Shown here: positions 14,528 through 22,358 of the stretch, one piece after another
Position numbering within the stretch: the first letter of the stretch is position 1
How the letters are laid out: each line of letters opens with the position of its first letter
Assembly (NCBI GenBank): GCA_900769815.1
Contig: CAAGID010000043.1
Coordinates: 1-38,297, forward strand
Source of the DNA: Clostridia bacterium
GTDB taxonomy: Bacteria > Bacillota > Clostridia > Christensenellales > QALW01
DNA: 38,297 nt
Direction of reading: 5' to 3'
Program-made: the position numbers and the translations under genes
The notes under the pieces: generated by a model
Database searches by the model: none
Told to the model about the DNA's origin: nothing
The model's input: the letters and a program-made list of their open reading frames with translations, nothing else

Positions 14528-15589
14528 ATGGCATCAGCAAATTATGCACGCAGAAGAAGAAATGCTATTTTAGCAGCAATTGCAATGGCTTTAATCTTCA
14601 TTATTATCGTGGTTCTTATAATTGTTGGCGTTTCAGGCGGCAATAAGAAAGACAAGAACACACCTACCATCGCTCCTTCAAACACAACCGCAACGTCTAC
14701 TCTTCCTACGCTTCCACCCAGAACAGATGATCCTACTGAAACACCTGTTGTATCTGACGATCCTACAGTATCTGACGATCCCACAGCAAGCGATGATCCT
14801 TCAACAGTTACACCTACTGCTCCTCAGGAAGCAGGTACAGTTATGTACGTAACAGGTGACGGCGTTAACGTTCGCGAAAGTGCTTCAGCAGAATCCGATA
14901 AGCTTACTTCACTTTCAAAGGGCACTGCAGTTACCGCTTACAACAAGGTTGGCGATTTCTACTCGGTAAAACTTTCAGACGGTAAGCTTGGTTACATATC
15001 AGCAAAATATCTTTCAAAGGACGACCCCAAGAAAGCAGACGCTACACCTACACCTGATCCTACCTCAACACCTGATACTTCAAAGGGCAGCACAAAATAC
15101 GTAACAGGCGATAGTGTTAACGTTCGTAAGAGCGGTTCTTCCTCTGCTGATAAAGTTGCTTCACTTGTAAAAGGTAAAGAAGTTACTGCTTACCAGACAG
15201 TTGGCGATTGGACATATATCCGCTACGGCAACAACAAGTACGGCTATATTGCAACAAAGTATCTTTCCGATACTGACCCCACAAAGGCTACACCTACTGC
15301 AACAGCAAGTCCTACACCTACAGCAGGTCCTACACCTACTGCAGCACCCAGCAAATCATTTACTAAGTTTAACGTTCCCGAAGCAGTCGCTAAAGAAGTT
15401 GATTCACAGTCTAGATATCTTAATGCCGCAGTTCGTGATGGTGGTTTCGGTAAAGTAGGCAACACAAACTACTGTATTATTGAAACTGATATTGAAATCA
15501 ATGGTCAGAAACGTTTCTTCATCTGCTACGAAGGTACAGATGCTGAACCTACAAATGTTAGAATTCAGTCAACAATGCCTACTGCATAA
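14528..15589 (+). CDS. Membrane-anchored protein with two bacterial SH3 domains
   Basis: The 353-residue surface protein probably binds peptidoglycan. After a short basic N-terminus (YARRRRN) comes one membrane span (about 13-35). A Thr/Pro/Asp-rich linker with a repeated VSDDPT/ASDDPS unit follows (about 40-105). Then come SH3b domain 1 (about 107-163; YVTGDGVNVRESASAESDKL...GYISAKYL), a second linker, SH3b domain 2 (about 188-243; YVTGDSVNVRKSGSSSADKV...GYIATKYL), and a TPTATASPTPTAGPTP linker. The final unrecognised domain (about 275-353) contains two Cys. No catalytic domain is visible, so a binding or sensing role is more likely than hydrolysis. ATGGAGGT precedes the ATG. It has its own promoter and terminator. 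Confidence 0.85.
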   Translation: MASANYARRRRNAILAAIAMALIFIIIVVLIIVGVSGGNKKDKNTPTIAPSNTTATSTLPTLPPRTDDPTETPVVSDDPTVSDDPTASDDPSTVTPTAPQEAGTVMYVTGDGVNVRESASAESDKLTSLSKGTAVTAYNKVGDFYSVKLSDGKLGYISAKYLSKDDPKKADATPTPDPTSTPDTSKGSTKYVTGDSVNVRKSGSSSADKVASLVKGKEVTAYQTVGDWTYIRYGNNKYGYIATKYLSDTDPTKATPTATASPTPTAGPTPTAAPSKSFTKFNVPEAVAKEVDSQSRYLNAAVRDGGFGKVGNTNYCIIETDIEINGQKRFFICYEGTDAEPTNVRIQSTMPTA

Positions 15590-15603
15590 TAGTTTAAAAA
15601 TTT

Positions 15604-15629
15604 AAGCCACCCGTTTGGGTGGCTTTTTT
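15604..15629 (+). terminator. Rho-independent terminator of the SH3b gene
   Basis: AAGCCACCC (15604-15612), loop GTTT, GGGTGGCTT (15617-15625), then TTTT. Confidence 0.9.
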
Positions 15630-15639
15630 CGTGCTTAAC

Positions 15640-15762
15640 AGAGTGTAAAAAACTTGAAAATCAGGCGAATAAGAGATTAAATCCGAGGGAGTTTACATAA
15701 GCGTAAATGACCGAGGTTTTATATCGCTTATGAACCGCAGTTTCAAGAGTTTTTTGCGCTCT
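15640..15762. repeat. MITE-like foldback element, 123 bp imperfect palindrome
   Basis: The left end reads AGAGTGTAAAAAACTTGAAA. The right end, read on the minus strand, is AGAGCGCAAAAAACTCTTGA. The match continues inwards (ATAAGAGATTAAATCC against ATAAGCGATATAAAACC) to a core GTTTAC-ATAAGC-GTAAAT. Almost the whole element can fold on itself. It lies between the SH3b terminator and the phosphatase stop (15766). Related pieces occur at 1-152 and 10871-10891. It may also act as a terminator for the minus-strand operon. Confidence 0.7.
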
Positions 15763-15765
15763 TTA

Positions 15766-16416
15766 TTAAGCTTTGGCGTGAATAACAACCTTCAATCCTG
15801 CTTTTTCAAGGTGCGTATCTTCGCCGTATTTAACTACACTAAAAACACCGTCTTCATAATCTATGTAGGTAACAGAGGCATTATTTACCCAAGGAAGTTT
15901 AGTATGAATATCCTTGGGTGCAATATTAAGAACTTTTGCAACAAAGGCACGCAAGGCAAGAGCGTGACAGCCGATACAGACAGTTTTACCTATATTACTT
16001 TCAGCGATTTCTGTCATAGCAGAATAGACGCGGTTGCCTACGTCTTCAACGCTTTCTCCGCCATCACAATGGGTAAGACCAATATTAGTAATCCAGATAT
16101 TATATTGTTCTGCATACTTTTCGCGGATAACGGAATATCCGTTACCCTCCCACAGACCTGCATAAATTTCCCTTAGGCCCTTATGCTTTATAACGGGGAG
16201 TCCGTGTTTTTCAGCGGTAAACATTGCCGTTTCATAGGCTCGGCTTAAATCGCTTGAATATACAACGTCAATTTTTTCGTTTTTTAAAAATTCGGCGGTG
16301 CATTTGCCTTGTCTTCTGCCAAGGTCGGTTAAGGGCACGTCAATATGACCTGCAAAGATATTGGAAAGATTTGCTTGACTTTCACCGTGCCTTATAATGA
16401 TAAATCGCGTTTTCAT
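15766..16416 (-). CDS. Histidine phosphatase family protein (GpmB/CobC-like)
   Basis: The 216-residue protein belongs to the phosphoglycerate mutase-like superfamily. The RHG motif with the phosphorylated His is in FIIIRHGESQANL (about 5-17). The acid residue lies in GLREIYAGLWEG (near 80-91) and the second catalytic His in CIGCHALALRAF (near 150). Length fits cofactor-independent-named but dPGM-like phosphatases rather than a true mutase (about 230-250), so a broad phosphatase or alpha-ribazole phosphatase activity is more likely; the substrate is unknown. It overlaps the uvrA stop by 4 nt (ATGA) and so is coupled to the excision repair operon, an odd partner. Confidence 0.88.
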   Translation of the reverse strand: MKTRFIIIRHGESQANLSNIFAGHIDVPLTDLGRRQGKCTAEFLKNEKIDVVYSSDLSRAYETAMFTAEKHGLPVIKHKGLREIYAGLWEGNGYSVIREKYAEQYNIWITNIGLTHCDGGESVEDVGNRVYSAMTEIAESNIGKTVCIGCHALALRAFVAKVLNIAPKDIHTKLPWVNNASVTYIDYEDGVFSVVKYGEDTHLEKAGLKVVIHAKA

Positions 16417-19238
16417 TTATTGAGCACCTTCTTTAAAAATGTGCCCGTATGGCTCTTTTGGATTTTTGCAAGCTCTTCGGGAGTACCTTCAGCGATAACA
16501 GTACCGCCATTTACACCGCCTTCGGGGCCCATATCAATAATATGGTCGGCAATTTTTATAATATCAAGGTTGTGCTCAATAACAATAACGGTGTTTCCTC
16601 CTGCAACAAGTCTATCTAAAATAGCAATAAGTTGTTTTACGTCGTGAGTGTGAAGTCCCGTTGTGGGTTCGTCTAAAATATACACCGTTTTACCGGTAGG
16701 ACGGCGGGAAAGCTCCGTTGCAAGCTTAACACGCTGAGCCTCGCCTCCAGAAAGCATTGTGGAGGGCTGTCCTAACTTAATATAGCCTAATCCAACGTCG
16801 TAAAGAAGTTGGATTTTTCTTTGTATCTGGGGCAGGTTTTCAAAGAAGCCTAAAGCTTCCTCAACTGTCATATCCAATACTTCGAAGATATTTTTGCCTT
16901 TATAGCGTACCTCAAGAGTTTCCTTTGAATATCTCTGACCGTTACATACCTCGCAAGGCACGTAAATATCGGGCATAAAGTGCATAGCAATTTTAATTAT
17001 ACCGTCGCCTGAACAGGCCTCACATCTTCCGCCTTTAACGTTAAAACTGAATCTACCGCTGTTATATCCACGCATTTTTGCGTCCTGCGTCTGTGCAAAA
17101 AGATTTCTTATATGGTCAAATACGCCCGTATATGTTGCGGGGTTTGATCGTGGAGTCCTGCCGATGGGGCTTTGGTCGATTACAATTACCTTATCAAGCT
17201 GTTCCAGACCCGTAACGTCCTTACATGGCGCAGGGTGGAAATGGGCACGGTTGAGCTTACGTGCAAGAGTTTTATATAAGACCTCGTTTACAAGGGAGCT
17301 TTTACCTGAGCCTGAAACGCCTGTAACTGCACAAATTACGCCTAATGGGAATTTTACAGTAACATCCTTTAAGTTGTTGGCATAAGCCTTTTCAACAGTA
17401 ATATAGCCTCTTGGCGTTCTTCTCTTTTCAGGAACTTCAATAACCTCTCTGCCTGCAAGATATGCACCGGTTATTGATTCTTTACAGTTTTTAATATCTT
17501 CAGGTGTGCCTGTGCAAACAATGTTTCCGCCTCCTGAACCTGCTTTTGGTCCAATATCGACAATATAATCAGCCTCACGTATGGTATCTTCATCGTGCTC
17601 GACCACGATTAGCGTATTTCCCAAATCTCTCAAGCCTTTTAATGAGTTTAAAAGCTTTTCATTGTCTCTTTGGTGTAAGCCTATGCTGGGCTCGTCTAAA
17701 ATATACAGAACACCCATAAGTCCTGCACCTATCTGCGTAGCAAGGCGGATTCTCTGTGCTTCGCCCCCTGAAAGGGTGCAAGCTGAGCGAGTTAAGGTAA
17801 GGTATTCAAGTCCAACGTTTTCAAGAAATTTAAGGCGTGTGTTTATTTCCTTTAAAATACGCTCGGCAATCATTGTATCTTTGCCCGAAAGAGTAAGATT
17901 TTCTAAAAACGGGCGTATTTCATTAACGGGCATATGGGAAAGCTCGTGAATATTTTTTCCGTTGATTTTTACCGCCAATGCTTCGGGGCGGTAGCGCATA
18001 CCGTGACAAGCCTGACAGGGACTTTCCACCATATACTGTTCAAGATCTCGCTTAACACCCTCTGACTGTGTATCCCGATAACGTCGTTCCGTTTGAGGAA
18101 TTACGCCCTCAAAGGGTTGGCGGAAGGTACGGGAATGTCGGCTTGTTGTAATATGAAATTCAATTTCCTCATTGCCCGAACCATATAAAATTATATCCTG
18201 ATGCTTTTTTGATAAATTCTTAAAAGGCGTATCAAGAGAAAAACCGTAATGCTTTGCAAGACCCTCATAATACATACGGTTCATAGTATCCGTACCCATT
18301 ATAAACCAGCCTGAAACCTTAATCGCACCTTCATTTAAGGATAAATTTTCATCGTGGATAACAAGCTCGGGAGAAACACGTGAAATAGTGCCCAGACCCG
18401 TACATTCAGGGCAAGCACCGAAAGGCGAGTTAAATGAAAATAAACGGGGTTCAAGTGCCTCAATACTTATATTACAGTCAGGACAGGCGTAATTTTCAGA
18501 AAACAAAATTTCTTCGTCTGTATCAAGACGGTTAATTATCATTAAGCCTTCTGCAAGCTTCAATGCACTTTCAATGGAATCTGCAAGTCTTGAGCGTATA
18601 TCCTCGCGGACTATAAGGCGGTCAACTACCACGGAGATGTTGTGTTTGTTATTTTTTTCAAGCTTGATATCGTCGGTAAGTTCAACCGTTTCGCCGTCAA
18701 TTTTTGCACGTATATAGCCTGCTTTTACCATATCCTCAAGTAATTTTATGTGCTCGCCCTTTCTACCTCTTACAACAGGAGCCATAACGAGAATTTTTGT
18801 GCCTTCGGGCATTGAAAGAACTGCGTCTACCATTTGGTCCACTGACTGTTTGTTTATCTCTTTTCCGCATTTATAGCAATGGGCAACACCGATACGGGCA
18901 TATAAAAGACGGAGATAATCGTGAATTTCCGTAACTGTGCCAACTGTTGAACGAGGGTTATTGTTGGTGGTCTTCTGGTCAATACTAATTGCAGGGGAAA
19001 GACCTTCAATGCTCTCGACATCGGGCTTTTCCATTTGTCCCAAAAATTGACGTGCGTAAGAAGAAAGACTTTCAACGTATCTGCGTTGACCCTCGGCATA
19101 CAAAGTATCAAAGGCAAGAGAGCTTTTGCCTGAACCTGAAAGTCCCGTAAACACCACAAGCTTGTTTCTCGGTATAGTTACGCTTACATTTTTTAAATTG
19201 TGGGTTTTTGCACCCTTTATAATAATTTGGTCGTTCAT
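16413..19238 (-). CDS. uvrA: Excinuclease ABC subunit A
   Basis: This DNA damage sensor of nucleotide excision repair loads UvrB. The 941-residue protein has two ABC ATPase halves, with Walker A at GLSGSGKSS (about 32-39) and GVSGSGKSSLVNEVL (near 640). ABC signatures TLSGGEAQRIRLATQIG and MLSGGEAQRVKLATELS are each followed by ILDEPS/TTGLH Walker B motifs. The UvrA zinc modules are present (CPDC...CPEC near 250-280 and CEAC...CEVC near 735-760). Length is standard (about 940). The start overlaps the uvrB stop as ATGA (19235-19238) and the stop overlaps the phosphatase gene in the same way. Confidence 0.98.
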   Translation of the reverse strand: MNDQIIIKGAKTHNLKNVSVTIPRNKLVVFTGLSGSGKSSLAFDTLYAEGQRRYVESLSSYARQFLGQMEKPDVESIEGLSPAISIDQKTTNNNPRSTVGTVTEIHDYLRLLYARIGVAHCYKCGKEINKQSVDQMVDAVLSMPEGTKILVMAPVVRGRKGEHIKLLEDMVKAGYIRAKIDGETVELTDDIKLEKNNKHNISVVVDRLIVREDIRSRLADSIESALKLAEGLMIINRLDTDEEILFSENYACPDCNISIEALEPRLFSFNSPFGACPECTGLGTISRVSPELVIHDENLSLNEGAIKVSGWFIMGTDTMNRMYYEGLAKHYGFSLDTPFKNLSKKHQDIILYGSGNEEIEFHITTSRHSRTFRQPFEGVIPQTERRYRDTQSEGVKRDLEQYMVESPCQACHGMRYRPEALAVKINGKNIHELSHMPVNEIRPFLENLTLSGKDTMIAERILKEINTRLKFLENVGLEYLTLTRSACTLSGGEAQRIRLATQIGAGLMGVLYILDEPSIGLHQRDNEKLLNSLKGLRDLGNTLIVVEHDEDTIREADYIVDIGPKAGSGGGNIVCTGTPEDIKNCKESITGAYLAGREVIEVPEKRRTPRGYITVEKAYANNLKDVTVKFPLGVICAVTGVSGSGKSSLVNEVLYKTLARKLNRAHFHPAPCKDVTGLEQLDKVIVIDQSPIGRTPRSNPATYTGVFDHIRNLFAQTQDAKMRGYNSGRFSFNVKGGRCEACSGDGIIKIAMHFMPDIYVPCEVCNGQRYSKETLEVRYKGKNIFEVLDMTVEEALGFFENLPQIQRKIQLLYDVGLGYIKLGQPSTMLSGGEAQRVKLATELSRRPTGKTVYILDEPTTGLHTHDVKQLIAILDRLVAGGNTVIVIEHNLDIIKIADHIIDMGPEGGVNGGTVIAEGTPEELAKIQKSHTGTFLKKVLNK

Positions 19239-21190
19239 TGTTCCTCTCCGTAAAGTGTTTTAAGAGTATCTCGGATTTTTGCCGCCTTTTCAAATTCAAG
19301 ATTTTTAGCAAGGCGGAGCATTTCTTCCTCAAGATAGCGTATCTGGTCCTTGATACTGCCTTCAAGCTTAAGTTCTTCCTTGCTTTTGCCTGTAATTTCA
19401 ATAAGGTCGGGAATAGGTTTAATTATAGTTTTAGGAGTAATATTATGCTTTTTATTGTATTCCTCCTGAATTTTTCTTCTGCGTGCCGTTTCTTCTATTG
19501 CACCCTTCATTGAATCGGTCATATTATCGGCATACATAATAACTCTGCCCTCAGCGTTACGTGCGCCTCTGCCTATGGTCTGAATCAATGACCTTTGCGA
19601 CCTTAAAAATCCCTCTTTATCCGCATCAAGTATGGCGATTAAAGAAACCTCAGGCAAATCAAGACCTTCTCGCAATAAGTTTATGCCAACTAAAACGTCA
19701 AATTTTTTAAGGCGAAGATTTCTTAAAATCTCAACACGGTCAAGTGTATGGATTTCCGAGTGCATATACTCAACCTTAAAATCCGCTTCCTTTAAATAAT
19801 CGGTAAGCATTTCAGCCATACGTTTTGTTAAAGTAGTAATGAGAGTACGGTAACCCTTGGCTGTGGTTTTTGTTATTTCCTCCATTAAATCATCTATCTG
19901 ATTTTTAATGGGACGTACTTCAATTATAGGGTCTAAAAGACCGGTAGGGCGGATAATCTGCTCGGCAATTTCGCCACTTGCAAGCTGAAGCTCAAAATCG
20001 GCAGGAGTTGCAGAAACAAATATCTTTTGTCCTAATCTCTCTTGTGTTTCTTCAAATTTAAGGGGTCTGTTATCAAAAGCCGCAGGCAAACGGAACCCGT
20101 AATTTACAAGCATTTCTTTTCTTGAGCGATCGCCTGCGTACATTGCACGTAATTGAGGAATAGTTACGTGCGATTCGTCAATTATGGTAATAAAATCATC
20201 GGGAAAATAATCTAAAAGAGTATATGGAGGCTGACCTGCCTGTCTTCCGTCAAGGTAACGTGAATAGTTTTCGATGCCTGAACAATATCCGATTTCCTGA
20301 AGCATCTCAATATCATAGCGAGTACGCTGTTCAAGACGCTCTCTTTCTAAGGGCTTGTTCATTTTTTCAAATTCTTCAAGGCGAAGTTCTAAATCAATTC
20401 CGATATTTTTTATGGCATTTTTCAACTGCTCATTGTCGGCGGCATAATGAGTGTTAGGAAAAATTGCCGCGTGTTTAGGAGAGGAAAGAACTCTGCCCGT
20501 TACAACCTCAATTTCGCTTATTCTATCAATTTCGTCGCCGAAAAATTCAACGCGGATAGCCTTGTCGCTTCGCTCTGCAGTAATAATTTCAACACTGTCA
20601 CCACGAACGCGGAACGAACCTCGTGAAAAATCAGTATCGTTGCGTTCATATTGAATATCAACAAGCATTGCTAAAAGACGGTCACGCTCTAAATTCATAC
20701 CGGGTCTTAACGAAATTGCCATTTCTGCATATGATTTAGGGTCGCCTAAGCCGTAAATGCAGGAAACTGAAGCCACAACGATAACGTCGCGTCTTTCTTG
20801 CAAAGAACAGGTTGCACTATGCCTTAACTTTTCGATTTCCTCGTTTATTGAGGAATCCTTTTCAATATAAGTATCAGTTTGAGGAATGTACGCTTCAGGC
20901 TGATAATAATCATAAAAAGACACAAAATATTCCACCGCATTTTCGGGGAAGAATTCGCGAAACTCTGAGCAGAGCTGCGCGGCGAGGGTCTTGTTGTGAG
21001 CGAGAACGAGGGTTGGACGGTTTACTTTTTCGATAATATTAGCCATTGTGAAAGTTTTACCCGAGCCTGTAACGCCTAGCAAAACCTGCTCTTTTAAGCC
21101 ATTTTCAATACCTTGGCTTAATTTCTCGATAGCTTGCGGTTGGTCTCCTGTAGGTTTGTAATTTGAATGTAAAATGAACTTGTCCGGCAC
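19235..21190 (-). CDS. uvrB: Excinuclease ABC subunit B
   Basis: It verifies damage and recruits UvrC in nucleotide excision repair. The 651-residue protein has Walker A GVTGSGKT (39-46), the damage-probing beta hairpin region YYQPEAYIPQTDTYIEKD (about 93-110), IIDESHVTIPQ (the DE.H helicase box), helicase motif VI IGRGARNAEG, and a C-terminal UVR motif (about 611-646, EEEMLRLAKNLEFEKAAKIRD). The start is GTG at 21190 with GAGGAG 8 nt upstream. A second, broken copy of the 5' part lies 3.6 kb upstream on the same strand (24755-25081). The complete gene has a plausible private promoter (TTAACT, 17 bp, TATAAC at 21337-21309). I see no clear LexA-type SOS box. Confidence 0.98.
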   Translation of the reverse strand: MPDKFILHSNYKPTGDQPQAIEKLSQGIENGLKEQVLLGVTGSGKTFTMANIIEKVNRPTLVLAHNKTLAAQLCSEFREFFPENAVEYFVSFYDYYQPEAYIPQTDTYIEKDSSINEEIEKLRHSATCSLQERRDVIVVASVSCIYGLGDPKSYAEMAISLRPGMNLERDRLLAMLVDIQYERNDTDFSRGSFRVRGDSVEIITAERSDKAIRVEFFGDEIDRISEIEVVTGRVLSSPKHAAIFPNTHYAADNEQLKNAIKNIGIDLELRLEEFEKMNKPLERERLEQRTRYDIEMLQEIGYCSGIENYSRYLDGRQAGQPPYTLLDYFPDDFITIIDESHVTIPQLRAMYAGDRSRKEMLVNYGFRLPAAFDNRPLKFEETQERLGQKIFVSATPADFELQLASGEIAEQIIRPTGLLDPIIEVRPIKNQIDDLMEEITKTTAKGYRTLITTLTKRMAEMLTDYLKEADFKVEYMHSEIHTLDRVEILRNLRLKKFDVLVGINLLREGLDLPEVSLIAILDADKEGFLRSQRSLIQTIGRGARNAEGRVIMYADNMTDSMKGAIEETARRRKIQEEYNKKHNITPKTIIKPIPDLIEITGKSKEELKLEGSIKDQIRYLEEEMLRLAKNLEFEKAAKIRDTLKTLYGEEQ

Positions 21191-21279
21191 GTTCTCACTC
21201 CTCTCTTTTTTGATTATTTTCTGTCTTTTTATTGTATTAAATTCACTTGAATTTTCCTCAAAAAGTTGGCGAATAGTAA

Positions 21280-21305
21280 ATTACACGAATTTAGGTCACA
21301 AATTT
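21280..21305. repeat. 26-bp direct repeat, left copy
   Basis: Begins ATTACACGAATTTAGG and ends ACAAATTT. It is identical to 24692-24717 in the same orientation. The pair flanks the 3.4-kb insert with the 195- and 718-residue protein genes. Confidence 0.85.
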
Positions 21306-21592
21306 GTAGTTATAATCAGTGCAAAATATTCAGTTAAGTATTCTGGTGTGGTTATCCCACTATTTTAAAGGGAAAATCGCATTTTGAAAAAAACTAAAAT
21401 TCGTGTAAAAATGCTTAATTTTGAAAAGTCAACAGGATAGCACTAAACGGGACAAAATAACACGAAATAATACAGTCTAAACTTTATTAATATATTATAG
21501 CATAGAATCGTCAACAAGTAAACACCAAAACATATGCATAAAGCATCTATCTTTTTTCGGATTAAAGCTATTAATGAGACATTTTCGTATAG

Positions 21593-21624
21593 AAAAACCG
21601 CCTGCATTATTAAAATGCAGACGG
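21593..21624 (-). terminator. Terminator of the two-gene insert operon
   Basis: On the minus strand CCGTCTGCATT, a 5-nt loop and AATGCAGGCGG (one G-T pair), then TTTTTC. It closes transcription before uvrB. Confidence 0.8.
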
Positions 21625-21735
21625 AAAACTGTAAGTTTATTTAAATTAGAAAGAAGGAAAGTAATACTACTTAAAAAGAGGTATTTAAATCAAAACTATT
21701 TTATCAATGTATAAGGAGCAAATTTTTCGCTGAAT

Positions 21736-22311
21736 TTAGGATTGTTGCTCATTATTTTGGGGTTGTTTCTTAATAAAACGATATGGAGAATTTTCTGTGT
21801 CATATAATTGTTCATGCATATCTTCGAAATTTGAATTTAAAACACTTAAATCATCTTTTGTATTAGAACCAGTAATATTTTCGCTTACTTTATCAAGCAA
21901 AGTGATTAATTCTTTCACATATGAATATTCATTTTCTGTGATTTCAAAATCCTCATAAATACCAGTCGTAACAAAATTTCTAGTGCTAGCATAACCAATG
22001 AATGTTGCACCAATATGCTCAAAATCAGAACATGCAGAGCTATAAATATAGCGATTCGCATGACACAAATGATATAAAGTAGAAAACTTGCCGTTTATCA
22101 CATACATCATATTGCTTTGATAGGAAGAATCTTCGTTATCAATAAGATTTTGTAAACATTCTTTTGTATCTCCTATACATCTAAGAATTTCGGTAATGGT
22201 ATTTGAAGTTCTTTCAGAAATAGCAGAATCGTTTTTTATTACAACAAAAACATTAAAAGATAGTGAAAGAACTAATAAAATAGATAGTATTATGCTCCAA
22301 TATCGTTTCAC
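21736..22311 (-). CDS. Membrane-anchored extracytoplasmic protein of unknown function
   Basis: The product is unrecognised, 191 residues from the chosen GTG at 22311 (a GTG at 22323 gives 195). The later start is preferred because GAAAGGTG lies at proper spacing and it gives a clean MKRYW signal anchor (hydrophobic about 5-26, SIILSILLVLSLSFNVFVVI). The remainder is polar and outside the membrane, largely helical by composition, with Cys near 45, 52, 80 and 92 and a Gln/Asn-rich end. It follows the 718-residue gene by about 35-47 nt and shares its terminator, so the two are probably one transcript. Possibilities include a partner, anchor or immunity-type protein for the upstream product; this is inference only. 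Confidence 0.7.
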   Translation of the reverse strand: MKRYWSIILSILLVLSLSFNVFVVIKNDSAISERTSNTITEILRCIGDTKECLQNLIDNEDSSYQSNMMYVINGKFSTLYHLCHANRYIYSSACSDFEHIGATFIGYASTRNFVTTGIYEDFEITENEYSYVKELITLLDKVSENITGSNTKDDLSVLNSNFEDMHEQLYDTENSPYRFIKKQPQNNEQQS

Positions 22312-22358
22312 AATCAACAACACCTTTCATTGACTTTTATTATAACATATTCAAACCG

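Larger units (their letters stand above)
21191..21735. other. 545-bp AT-rich intergenic region between the insert and uvrB
   Basis: No supported gene. It contains a possible uvrB promoter on the minus strand (TTAACT 21337-21332, spacer 17, TATAAC 21314-21309), one copy of the 26-bp direct repeat (21280-21305), an inverted partial match to that repeat (about 21388-21402, CTAAAATTCGTGTAA), and the terminator of the insert genes (21598-21624). The segment at 21420-21480 is AT-rich with repeated ACACGAA words and looks like a junction of foreign DNA. Confidence 0.6.

Noticed and set aside
14700..15350. Tandem repeats as a CRISPR array
   Set aside because: The repeats are Thr/Pro/Asp-coding linker units in one reading frame, of irregular length and without spacers.
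21191..21340. SOS (LexA) box before uvrB
   Set aside because: I looked for GAAC-N4-GTTC type palindromes and saw none close to consensus.
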